DNA of 64,000 nt from Calonectria ilicicola (Eukaryota > Ascomycota > Sordariomycetes > Hypocreales > Nectriaceae), in assembly GCA_020809705.1 (NCBI GenBank), contig CP085830.1, forward strand, positions 3,100,001 to 3,164,000. The letters are read 5' to 3'. The notes under the pieces are model-generated. The model saw only the letters and a list, made by a program, of their open reading frames with translations, had not been told where the DNA came from and searched no databases. The position numbers and the translations under genes were made by a program. Below are positions 45,235 to 55,714 of this stretch, in pieces. Numbering within the stretch: the first letter of the stretch is position 1; each line of letters opens with the position of its first letter.

Positions 45235-48200
45235 CTACTCCACAACCCAGCCCTTACCGGGCACCTTTTTCTGCTTCACCTTCTTCGCTGGTAGCGGCCA
45301 TCCTTGGCCACCCGTGTTCTCGGCCCTCAAGTACGGCACGACAAAGCACTCTCTCACCATGGCTCCGTCCGCAGCAGTTGTTGGCTTCAGCTCCTTGATG
45401 GGCTTGCCGTAAGTAATTAGTGGCGTGCCCTTGGCCAGACCAGCAAGTTGGCCGCCGGTCACGTCCGTAAGCGCATGCATTCTGGTCTTGGGACGCTTCT
45501 CGGAATCAATCGACTGGGTTGCCCGCTGGAGGAATGAATAGACAATGTACTCGGGACACTCCTGAGTGCTGCGGTGTGCCAGAGGAGAGGAGGGGTGGAT
45601 ATACACGCAGGGGTCGCTCTCGACTTCTTGGCCGGTGTGAATGGGGATGAGAGGAATGTATGGAACATCGATTGCCCGCTTAGGTTTGCGGAACTGCTCA
45701 GGCGGGTTTGCAGAGAGGTCTGCTCGGATGGCAACCTGATCTATAAAGCCGGCCGCAACCATCTGCTTCAGAGCAGCGACTTGCTTAGGGGATGGAGGAT
45801 CAAGCTTGTCCTGGAACTTCAAGTTGGCAAAAGCTGGGACATTTGTGCGAAGCAATTCAGTGATTTGCTTGCGAAGCTGTTGGATTTCTTTGAGCACCTT
45901 GAATCGCACAAAGTGGCTATCGCACCATTCCTCTGTCGGTTCGTGGGCGAACTCGCCAACAACCTGGAGAAGCTTGATCGCATCTGACCGGTCGTCAAGG
46001 AAGCAGAAGTTTCTTTGGACCTCGTTAAACATCTTGCGCACACTGGCCTGGCGATCCTCTGCGATCACGTCGGCCGTAGTGCGAATGGTCGAATCATCCT
46101 TGGTGGCGAGAGAGGGCACTGCTTGGTTCTCAGGCAGGAAAACTTCAGCCGCCGAGAGACCAGCCACTAAGGCGATGGTGTAAGGGAGACAATCATGGAG
46201 ATGCCCGACTAACAGGATGCGGGCGAATCTTGGAGACAAGGGGAACACAGACATGGTCTGTCCAACCTTAGTAACTTGGCCAGTGGATGAAATAGCGGAC
46301 AAGTAGGTCAGAAGTTTCTCGGATTTGGCCAGAGCTCGTCGGTCAGGGGGTGTAGGGAAGGGGAAGTTGACGACATGTTGAAGATTCATGGCCTTCAATT
46401 GGAGCACAACACCCTCGATGGGCATTCTCAGAATCTCAGGGTCCATGAATTGGGGGAAATCTCGCTCGAACACGGCAGAAGAGTATAGTCTGTAGCAATG
46501 ACCGGGCCCTGTTCGACCAGCACGACCAGCACGCTGGTTAGCGCTCGCTTTACTAATCCAACCAATGTCGTAGCTCTGAACACCACTGGTTCGGTCGTAT
46601 TGTCGCTCCTTTGAGCGTCCACAGTCGAAGACGTAGCGAATACCGGGGATGGTCAAACTAGTTTCCGCAACGTTGGTTGCTAGAATGATTTGTCGAGTGC
46701 CTTCAGGGGCGGGTTCAAAGACTCGCATTTGCTCCCTCGTGGGAAGAAGAGAGTAGAGGGGCAATACTCGCATCTTCAGGGGGGCAACTTCTTGGTCTTC
46801 CTCAATCTGGAATTCGTCTTCTTCATCTTCAGCGTCCTCATCATCTGTAGGAATATCGTCAAAGTCATCTCCCCTATTATCGTCCACATCGCCAAATTCA
46901 AGATCCTCGACCTCAACCACTGCATCGTTAGCCGAAATCTGGACCTTGGGACCTTCAGCTGTTTTGGGGCCGCCAAAAGCGGCCTTGAGACGTTTGCTGA
47001 GTTGGATAATTTCGTTGCGTCCGGTCAAGAAGACAAGAATATCGCCAGGAGGCAGCTTTTTGTGACCTCGGCTGACTTTGCGGAAAGCCTCCTCGACGTA
47101 GTCATGATGAGTTCTCCGGGAAAAGTGCATGGTCACGGGGTGCTGTCGTCCTTCCACCTCAAGCACGGGAGGCGGGTTTGCAAAGAGAGTCGGGTTCATG
47201 GTAAGATCCTCTATTCTCAGGGTGGCTGACATGATCACCAGCTTCAGAGGCTTGACCTTGGGGTCCTCGGCTGCGAGCTCAGCACGGAGCTTGATGACTC
47301 GACTTAGCATTCCAATCAGGATATCGGTGTTGACGCTTCTCTCGTGGGCTTCGTCGATGACGATAGCAGAGTATTTACGTAGTGTGATATCTTGGGCAAT
47401 CTCTCGAAGTAAAACACCATCAGTCATGAATTTGACCGCCGTCTTTGGATCAACCGTGCCCTCAAATCGAATTTGGTAGGCAACCACGTCGGAGTGGTCT
47501 CCAAGTTCCTCTCCAACTCGCTTTGACATACTGACGGCAGCGACTCGGCGGGGTTGGGTGACACCAATCATACCCGGAGTTGGAGAGTCCGGTGAGCCGT
47601 AACCCGCCTCGTAAAGGAACTGGGGGATCTGAGTAGTTTTTCCTGAACCTGTAGAACCGCAGATGACCACGATATCATTGTTATGGATTGCTTCCATGAG
47701 TCGCTGCTCTTCAGATACAACAGGCAGTTTCAGTCGCGTCTCTTGAACTTCTGGGGTTCGGGTGACGGTTACGCTGAAAACCTTTCGGTCTACATTTTGC
47801 GTAGGTTGAAGTTCCATAGGCAAAGGATCTTGTTCGGGTGCTCTGGGGACGAAATCTTCAATCTTTGGTACATCGACAATAGTTGTTGCCATGGCTGGGT
47901 CGTAGCCAAGGGCCTCGTTTCGCTGTTGGTGCGCCCACGCCTTGAAGGAGGAAGATCTTTGTGCCTTAGTATCGTCGTCTTCCATATCCTCATCAGAGTC
48001 TTCATCATTCTCATCGGAATCTTCCTCCGAGTCTTCTTCATTATCGTCGGAGCCTTCTTGGCTTTCGTCCTCTTCGGAGCCATTTTCGCTATCCTTTGTC
48101 TTGCCATTCGCATCGTCGTCGCTGAATCCATTCCATTCGTCTTCCTCGTCGCTATCCTCGTCGCTATCCTCGTCACTGTCCTCGGACTCCAGTAGTGGTG

Positions 48201-48879
48201 GCGGTGGAGGAGCTTCAACCTGGGTGATTGAGAACTTGGATTTCACACCACCTCTCTTTTGACGCTTTTGAATGACTGGTCGTCCTTGATCGTCGAGGTC
48301 TAGCGGTCGCTTTAATCCGGAACCGACCAAGCCCGATGCTGGAGTGGTTGGTTTAATCGGGACAGAAACGGTCGGTTTTGCTGCAGGTTTTTTGGATGTT
48401 TCTTCCGACTCTGCGCTCTCGCTGTCGTCGCCGCTCTCATCGTCCGCTCTTGTTTGTCGTTTCTCATAAAGCAAATCTTCTCGCTCCTCGTCGCCCTCCA
48501 AGCCAGCCTTCTCTTCTCTCAATGCCCTGCTGATGGCCTGCTTCTTGGTCTCGGAGCCTTGACCTAGGGATCGAGAGCTCGAAAATAAGCTGGTGTCGAT
48601 TTTGCGCTCAGCTAGCTTTGCTAGGAGGACTCGGTTTTCGTCCTTGCGAAGCTTGCCCTCAATGTATTTTTCAAGACGCTTGGCCTTTTTACCATTCATC
48701 TTCACGCCTTCTTGTTTTAGCTCCTCCTTCATCTTGGCCTTCTTCTCCTCATGCACGCGCTTGTGCTCCGGAAGTAGCTCCGTGGCATTGGTGTCTTGAA
48801 CCTCATGCTGGGCGTTTTCCTTTGCTCGCTCACGAGCCAGCACCTTGTGCTTTCTCTGACGGGGCACATACTTCGCCAT
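45235..48879 (-). CDS. ECM16: DEAH-box RNA helicase Ecm16/Dhr1 (DHX37-like)
   Basis: Seen: a single exon of 1214 aa. The first ATG in frame gives MAKYVPRQRKHKVLARERAK; the frame is open farther upstream but only without ATG. The N-terminal third is basic, with several Asp/Glu/Ser runs near 230-310. Helicase motifs are complete: GSTGSGKTTQIPQF near 408 (I/Walker A), TQPRRVAAVSM (Ia), VIDEAHERSVNTD near 508 (II), IMSATLR (III), TNVAETSLTIPGIRYVFDCG (V) and QRAGRAGRTGPGHCYRLY (VI). The winged-helix, ratchet and OB-fold regions follow. An acidic insertion sits between motifs III and V. Known: Dhr1 dismantles U3 snoRNA from pre-18S rRNA during 40S ribosome assembly in the nucleolus. N-terminal features and length distinguish it from splicing DEAH factors Prp2/16/22/43. 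Confidence 0.95.
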   Translation of the reverse strand: MAKYVPRQRKHKVLARERAKENAQHEVQDTNATELLPEHKRVHEEKKAKMKEELKQEGVKMNGKKAKRLEKYIEGKLRKDENRVLLAKLAERKIDTSLFSSSRSLGQGSETKKQAISRALREEKAGLEGDEEREDLLYEKRQTRADDESGDDSESAESEETSKKPAAKPTVSVPIKPTTPASGLVGSGLKRPLDLDDQGRPVIQKRQKRGGVKSKFSITQVEAPPPPPLLESEDSDEDSDEDSDEEDEWNGFSDDDANGKTKDSENGSEEDESQEGSDDNEEDSEEDSDENDEDSDEDMEDDDTKAQRSSSFKAWAHQQRNEALGYDPAMATTIVDVPKIEDFVPRAPEQDPLPMELQPTQNVDRKVFSVTVTRTPEVQETRLKLPVVSEEQRLMEAIHNNDIVVICGSTGSGKTTQIPQFLYEAGYGSPDSPTPGMIGVTQPRRVAAVSMSKRVGEELGDHSDVVAYQIRFEGTVDPKTAVKFMTDGVLLREIAQDITLRKYSAIVIDEAHERSVNTDILIGMLSRVIKLRAELAAEDPKVKPLKLVIMSATLRIEDLTMNPTLFANPPPVLEVEGRQHPVTMHFSRRTHHDYVEEAFRKVSRGHKKLPPGDILVFLTGRNEIIQLSKRLKAAFGGPKTAEGPKVQISANDAVVEVEDLEFGDVDDNRGDDFDDIPTDDEDAEDEEDEFQIEEDQEVAPLKMRVLPLYSLLPTREQMRVFEPAPEGTRQIILATNVAETSLTIPGIRYVFDCGRSKERQYDRTSGVQSYDIGWISKASANQRAGRAGRTGPGHCYRLYSSAVFERDFPQFMDPEILRMPIEGVVLQLKAMNLQHVVNFPFPTPPDRRALAKSEKLLTYLSAISSTGQVTKVGQTMSVFPLSPRFARILLVGHLHDCLPYTIALVAGLSAAEVFLPENQAVPSLATKDDSTIRTTADVIAEDRQASVRKMFNEVQRNFCFLDDRSDAIKLLQVVGEFAHEPTEEWCDSHFVRFKVLKEIQQLRKQITELLRTNVPAFANLKFQDKLDPPSPKQVAALKQMVAAGFIDQVAIRADLSANPPEQFRKPKRAIDVPYIPLIPIHTGQEVESDPCVYIHPSSPLAHRSTQECPEYIVYSFLQRATQSIDSEKRPKTRMHALTDVTGGQLAGLAKGTPLITYGKPIKELKPTTAADGAMVRECFVVPYLRAENTGGQGWPLPAKKVKQKKVPGKGWVVE

Positions 48880-49173
48880 TTTGAGTGGCTTAGTATGGGG
48901 AGTTAGAATTGTGCTGACCCCGTGTGTTTCCAATGAGGCGACAATTCCGTCGCAAAATGGCTGTCATGAGAACTGGCCGCCATGGACTTTAGGAAATTTT
49001 GGAATTGGAAAAATACTGCCGTGCGCCACCGCCATAATCTAAATCCAGCTTTGGATTAGTGCGGGGTGATGGGGCGTTCGCTCCACAGTTTGCCGTTTCC
49101 GCAACAGCAACTCGAGCTCTCCTCAGTTTGCTCAGAGAACAAATAAAAGGAAAGCAACATCATTCGTGGCGAA

Positions 49174-49673
49174 ATGAACGTTACGGACATCAGGGAAGAA
49201 GGGTTCCCAGCACCAACTAGAGAGGCATCTGGCCTCGTCAATGGTGTTGCGACTGAGGTCACTAGTACCAACTTCGCTGACAAGATCCTCATTACCATCT
49301 CCCAAGAGGGACGCCTCTCTCAATGGGTAAGCCTTTAGAGTTGCTATGTACTTGATGATTTGACTGACTCAAAAAATTCAAGATTCAAGTTCCGTTGGAC
49401 GGGTCCGCTTCAGGCATCGTGGAAATGACACTGCCTAGCTCAAACAAAGGCCTCCTCCCCTCAACGCACCTCACTCCCAAGACGTTGTTGGGTGGCGGAG
49501 GCGATGACCGTGAGACCCTTGGACAACTGTACGCGGCACAAATCGGTAGTCATTTATCTTTGAGGTCTCCTGATGACAGACGGACCCTTGTTGTGGGACT
49601 GGGGCTGTCCAAGCTCGACACCGAGCGAGAAGCATTCTTCGATCTTATCGAACTAGTCCAGAAGGTGCTGTGA
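49174..49673 (+). CDS. Proteasome assembly chaperone 3 (PAC3/POC3-like)
   Basis: Seen: exons 49174-49326 and 49383-49673 give 147 aa; the intron is 56 nt with a TTGACTGAC branch point. Motifs run VNGVATEVTSTNFADKILIT, SQEGRLSQW (end of exon 1), IQVPLDGSASGIVEMTLPSS, then a Gly-rich loop and a C-terminal SKLDTEREAFFDLIELVQKV helix. The strand-turn pattern (TEV, DKILITISQEGRLSQW, VPL) and the size fit the PAC3 family of small beta-sandwich chaperones. Known: Pac3/Pac4 dimers help assemble the 20S proteasome alpha ring. Support is from motif pattern only; PAC4 is the main alternative. It is divergent from the DEAH helicase gene, 294 bases away. Confidence 0.75.
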
Positions 49674-50481
49674 GGGGACTGTCGAAGCTGATGTTTACGA
49701 AATTAAATGCCGCTTACGTCGCCCAATGAACTTGAAATGAGATGCGTTTCATAGGATTGGAGAGTGACTAAAAATAGCACCGGCCTTGATTTTCTCCTTG
49801 CCTGCTCACGGGCTGTCGTCGTCATAATCTCAATTATTGAAAGGCCCACTCGAGGTTGCGTGGCTCATGAAATCCTGGGAATAAGGCCCAATTAGACTCA
49901 GGGGGGGGGAATGAGGTGATGAGACAGGTTCTAAATATATTCATAGAATTCACGAGCTGAAGTAACTCTGCTAAGCAAATATTTCGGGTCTGTATCCCTG
50001 AAAATTCCACGTTTGCCTAGCCATGAGCACTGGTACATCAGTTCACTACTTTGCGTCCAAACAAGTCCAATATTGTTCATGTATTCATTAAGGTGCATCG
50101 CCGACTGCGAACCGTGAGTGGTCTGGCGGCTTCTAGACAATGTGTCCAACAATGTCGTGCAGTTTCTAGCGCCCAAGCATCACATCATCATCCACCTCAA
50201 TTTTGCACCCATTTTGTGGGTGTCGAATCTTGGCCCTGACCTTGCAGCGGCCTGCGATTCGATCATCACAACGAAAGAGATAAAAAACGACATCCTCAAA
50301 CAACACAATCCAGGCGTCGTTGATTTCGACCAATGAAGCCATCCACTTTCCATCCCTGGATGTTCATATAAAAACGTAGATGCTACTGTACAGCCATAAC
50401 TCATGACGATGGTGCCTGTCGGTGCTTGCGATCGCTATCATTTTGTCAATACGTTGTCCTTGATGTCAATATGGAATACAC
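49674..50481. other. Intergenic region between convergent PAC3 and calcineurin A genes
   Basis: About 810 bases holding both 3' ends. No coding frame with motifs is visible, and no tRNA was recognised by eye. Confidence 0.5.
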
Positions 50482-52410
50482 TCACGTGCTAAGTCTCCTG
50501 GACAATTGCTGTAGCTTTGTGTCATTGTTTGCGTCATCCGCTGCCTTCTGCAGGGCGGTCTGTCGTTCCTCCTCCTGTTGCTTGGCCACCTCGTCGTGGG
50601 TGGGGGGTAGTCTCTCGTTCTGGATATCAACCTTGCGGGCATCCTCAAAGTTGTGAATGGCGTTCTTCAGACCCTCAGCGCCCAACATGAGCGTACCAGC
50701 AGGCAGTCTGCCACCCGAAACTGTCTTGAGCTCAGAAACCTTCTCTGATTCCTCACGAAGAACCTGGAACACTCGCGACAGACGGCCGATGGCGAGAATC
50801 TTGTTCTTGATAGCGCGTCTCTTAAACTCAATCGATTCCTGATCCATGCTACCCGTAAGGGAGGGCGATGCTGGGCCTGGTGAAGCTGCCGATGGAGTCT
50901 CCTCCTTGAGCTCTTCCTCGGAGCACGTGCTTAGGATAGCAATGAGCATATCGGTGATCTTCTCGCCGACGAAAGGCAGAGACCATGTGAAAACATCCAT
51001 AAAGTTGGGAAGCCAGTAAGGGTGAGGGGTGCAGTTAAACTGTCGGATGTTCATCACGTTGTTCTCATACTTGAGAACAGCAGCCTTGTTGTTGTAGACA
51101 TCGAGGTAGTTGGGGGCGGAGAAGATGGTCATGACACTGGGGAAACCAGTGGTTCGGGTTTTGCGATACATTCTGTAACCAGCGTCTTGGGCCTCGTGAG
51201 CTCGAATGATAGACAGCAAGTTGTTCTTCTCGAGGAACGCACAGGCAGCGGGGTAGGAGAAGAAGTACGAGCAACCTCGGACATGATTGTGAAGGAAGTA
51301 GTCGCTCGTCTTTTCTTGACCAAAGTCCTCGAGAGGGTCGGCCCAGAGAATGTCGCACATCAAACCTTGAGTGGGGGGTTCGCGGAAACGATCAATCTGG
51401 TTGCGGGTAAGCTATGGTCCCAAAACAAGAGGGCGCAATCAAGGGGGAGGGGTAACGCACGCTTCGCAGGTCATCGAGGGTGTGCAGTTCGGGGCTCAGA
51501 CCTCCGTGAATGCACAAGAACTGCTTGTTCATGACGGCAGCGAGGGGGAGAGCGCAGAACGAATCCATGCAAGCATCGTAAACCTTCTCTGAGTATTTGT
51601 GCTTGCATTCCAGCTTGAATGTGAAGTAATCGGTCAAGTGGCGACACTCGTGGTTTCCTCGCAGCAACCACAAAGTCTTGGGGTAGTGAATCTTGAGAGA
51701 CCAGAGGTAGAGAACACACTCTATACTAAAGTAGCCGCGATCGACGTAGTCACCAAGGAAAAGGTAGCGAGTCTCTGCAGGGTCGCCACCAACTTCGAAA
51801 AGCTTCATCAAATCGTAGTACTGGCCGTGAACATCACCACACACGGTGATGGGAGCATCCATCTCGAGAAGGTTGGGCTCGGCGCGCAAGAGCTCGGTGC
51901 CCTGCTTGATAATCCAAAGCGCCTGCTCCTCAGTGAGGCGGCCTTCGCGGTAGAAATGTTGCTTCAGGAAAGTGATGTTGGGCTTGGCGTGGGTCTCGTC
52001 CTCGAAGAACTGCTCGTCGGTGGGCTTGAACATGGCGGGGGCTTGAACATCTACACAACAAGGCCAGTGGGGTTAGTCGAGATTCGTTTCATTTTGGCCA
52101 GAAGCAGCTTTCGTCATTTGCAAAGCGAAAATTGAATGGGCGAGGTGGTTGCAGGCATAAAAATCACAGCAACTTTCTACCAATGGCGGGGCTGCGACCA
52201 ACGATGGAGGGGATCTCTATCTTACGCACCTTTGCACACGCGCTCCATGGTGCTGACCTGGGTGCCATCTTCCATGGTATGGATGGTGAAGTCGATCTCG
52301 GGAACGGGCTTCTTCTCCTGGATTGCGCGGATGGCATTGTCGACCTGAACATTGCGACGCTGCTCGCCGGGCGGCGAGGGGGGAGCGTTGGCCTCGCCTT
52401 CAGGATCCAT
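50482..52410 (-). CDS. CNA1: Calcineurin catalytic subunit A (Ca2+/calmodulin-dependent phosphatase)
   Basis: Seen: exons 52410-52230, 52050-51461 and 51411-50482 give 566 aa; introns are 179 and 49 nt. The metallophosphatase motifs are intact: GDVHGQ at 132, GDYVDRG at 160, RGNHE at 191, and later the [11 protein letters not shown] loop. After the catalytic core come the calcineurin-B binding helix region ([20 protein letters not shown]), a Ser/Pro-rich linker, a calmodulin-binding segment ([20 protein letters not shown]), and an autoinhibitory block ([20 protein letters not shown]). The C-terminal tail is Gln/Glu-rich. Known: the phosphatase is activated by Ca2+/calmodulin and dephosphorylates Crz1-type factors; it is the FK506/cyclosporin target. 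The N-terminus is acidic and Pro-rich. The 179-nt intron is the longest resolved here. Confidence 0.98.
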
Positions 52411-55400
52411 GGTGGGCGGGTTGGTTGATGTGGGATGCAAAGAAGAAGAAAGATATGGCCGAGCCGGCGGCGGTGAGACAGCGGGATCAGCTGTGTTGGA
52501 AGGTTGTCGCACAGCCGAAAGGAAGAAGAAGGACGGAGAGAAACAAGGTGCGGCAGGCGACAAACGCAAGAGGAGCGAGCCGAGGGGGGAGGAGAAAAGG
52601 GGAGGATTTTGTAAAGAGGACGTTCTCAGATAGGGCTGACAAGGAGAGAGGGAGTTGGGAGTTGGCCTTGGGCGTAGGTAGGTCTTAGGTGAGAGAGCGG
52701 GCGGGCTACGGGGTGGGCTGGGAGGAGAGTGGCGGCGGGAGAGCTGGAAATCTGAGGTCGGATGGTGTAGCGTGGAGGGGGGGATGAAGTAGCGGTGCTT
52801 GGGGATTTGGCGAGGGAGGTACCTGGCGCAGCACGCCGAGGTACCTCTCCTGCGCTGAGGAATCCAGTCGGGGTTTTCTGGGGTGTCACACTCGGCCCAA
52901 TCAGGGGGCTGGCGATGCCCAGCATTCGCTTTCTTTTTTCAATCAACTCGCGTGTCCACAGGCACTGCAGTCTAGATTTTCTCCCTTTCGTCTTGGCCCA
53001 CGAAAAGTAATGTCCGGGAACCCATCTCTGGGACGGATGCGGCCACCTGGAGATCCGGAGTCCCATGCTCGGATACCGTACCGAGATGAGAGATACGACG
53101 TCTCGTAGACATGTGTAAGGGTGGCTTCTTTTCAAATCCATAGCAAACTACCATAAGTCAAGCCACATGGGTTCCAGCCTTGGGGTCCGGGCCGTTGGGT
53201 TAAGGATGGCAAGGGAACGTGTACGGATAGATGACAGCATGTCATGACCCCTCATCGGCTTCCCAAAACGACAGTTTCACCGTGCCTGGTTTACAGATGG
53301 GATTTTAACCCGCATGGTTTAAGTTAATTCACAAATCCAGTCACTAGTTTCGTCTCGTGCGCTGTGTGTGGATTTGCTCCCGCAGTGCTAGCTTGGGCTG
53401 ATAAAATTAGGTGTCTCCTTTTTCATTCGGCATCTGAGCTGGGTGATGAGGGGCTCACGCTTGTGACTTTGACTTCTGAGCTGCCCCACGCTGGCACCGC
53501 AACCATTGATACCGCTACCACCGCCGGCTGGGACTCGAATGGCCCCAAAAAATGGTCCAGAACCTGGACCCAAGTACGGCAACTAGTTAATCAGTAAATT
53601 AATTGTCCGGCCCCGAGTTCCCGCCATCCACGCTTTCATACGCAAAGTCACTCGTCATTGTCTCACATTCCCACACACTCAATGAGTTGCGACAGGAGGC
53701 CGCCCATGTATTTGTCACATTTACCTAATCCTTGCCGCGCACAGTTTGCGAACCGCAACGTCGCCTGGTTGCCTTCTCACCTGGCTGCCTTTTTGTCGTC
53801 ACGCTGTCCATCATACACCTGGCTACTTGGCTACTCGGTCCGTTTTTTTCATGCGAGCAATAATGCGCAATGAATTCTAGGCAGCCATTTTGTTGCTTTA
53901 GAAGAAGCCAATCCAAACAGCCAGCTACTTGTACGATGAGCCCCTGCGTTATACCTTTGAGATGACCCTGGCAAATTTGACTATTCAAGCGAGGCGCAAG
54001 TGATTGATTCGTAAACAACCCCTAAAAACTCTTCAGGTCGACGAATGGCAGCAGAGCGCATCTTTTGTCGATACCCATGTCCTCTGCCGTTATCAGAAGC
54101 CAGCCGTCGCTGGGTAGGTCCAGATACATATACACACTCCTAGCGATAGGCACAACTTCTCGATGCTTAGTAGGAGACTAAGAATTTCAAGTGTACATCT
54201 GAGGATAAATTCCTCATTTCAGCCTAACCGAACCGTAAGAGGCAAAGTCTCTCAGATGTTGCCTCGTGAGACCCGGCCACATTTCGGAAAGCCCGTCAGC
54301 CACTAGGTATTTGCCTATCAGTAACACCAGTAATACAGTTTTTCTGTAACCATTGTTCAACGTTGCAACCTCAACCTTGTTCTCTTGAAGGGCATGCCCA
54401 CAATCTTGAGACACCACATGACGCTCACTACATTCACTTACGGCGATGAATTTCTGCATTGGTGTTGTGGCGCCTAGCCATTAGGTCAGGTGGTCTTTCA
54501 ACTTCAATCTGATTGATTGGCGCGCCAATAATTTCAAGCATAGCGGAAGCCACTTGCAAGCCACATGGGGAGGGATTCATGCATAGATATGGTGTCACAT
54601 CCAGTTATATTGCAAGTTTGAAGAGATTGCTATGCCTCGCTGTGGAATATTGCTTCGTGCTGTCGGATTGTATCGCAACATCGTGATTATATCCACTAAG
54701 TGAATGGTGCTTTGACGTATTGCGATAAGAGCACAAGCTTGCTTTAAAATATATCCACCACTTTGCAGAACATATCTGATCTTATTTTTCCTTGTCGAGG
54801 AATTTTCAGAGTGTGCAGAAAATTCACATGTCGATATGAAGGAATCCATGCAGGTCTGCTCACCCGAGCAAATGGTGTCTAATCATTCGATAACAAGCAT
54901 CAAAGCCGAAGGTGGTGAGTAATCAGGGTTGTGAAAGGACGGTCAAGACCGGGGCATAATATTATGCTTGCCCTGGTAGCTTATTTTGTAGTAAGATGGT
55001 ACGAGTGACCTGGGCGCAGGATTTTGGGCTCATACCGAATCCACGCTTTTGACGCCTTCTATTTACAATGGGTGTCCTTTGCTCCGATCAACAAGATGTG
55101 CATTACAGGCAAGGATATGCCTAAAAACTCTACATCCGAAGTCGAGAACAGTGCACCTATCGGATTTTACATTACTAGAGGTTCCCTGTCAGAATAAGGT
55201 ACAGGGGCGCAGTTAAAGATAACTGGCAATCATTCGCCAACCAGCCGGGTCTTAAGCCAGGGACCCAATGCACGGTCCGCCAGGGGCGCCCCAACATTGG
55301 TCCCAGCCAACCGTTGAACCTCTGATGAGCCTCCTCCCGCAAGCGGGCACACTCCCAGTGGCCGGCTCGTACCTGACCGCTTAACCGCGGGAGCCGGCCA

Positions 55401-55714
55401 AGTCGGATAACTATCACAGGGGCAGATGGAAATATCACCAGCCCGACCGTAAGCATTGGGTTGGACGCGTAACAAAGTGGAGTTTATGGTAACTGGATAC
55501 TGGATTGTGGATTTCAGCGGTTCTTGAATGGACTCTACGTCATCGCTAAGGTGGCCGCTGGGGCAGTCCACCTGTTTGGGCTGGAGAAACCACCGCCAAC
55601 CACAAGGAAGACAGCTTGAGCAAACCCATGCCATCATGTTTTCAATGGCTGCCAAATCATAGAATACCCTGCAACCGTCCTGCGAAAGCATTCCCTGCGA
55701 CTCTATTTTGGCTT
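52411..55714. other. 3.3-kb gene-free stretch upstream of calcineurin A
   Basis: No supportable gene. The first about 700 bases next to calcineurin A are G-rich on the plus strand (leader and promoter). The rest has mixed composition and only short frames without motifs, including one of 162 codons at 55230-55718 that I reject. A hairpin lies at 55359-55400. It may hold regulatory or decayed sequence, but nothing recognisable. Confidence 0.5.
55359..55400. repeat. Short perfect inverted repeat (hairpin)
   Basis: Arms TGGCCGGCTC (55359-55368) and GAGCCGGCCA (55391-55400) are exact reverse complements across a 22-base loop. The stem is G/C-rich and stable on paper. It lies about 315 bases past the TMLH stop, so it could be in the 3' region or be fortuitous. 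Confidence 0.6.
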
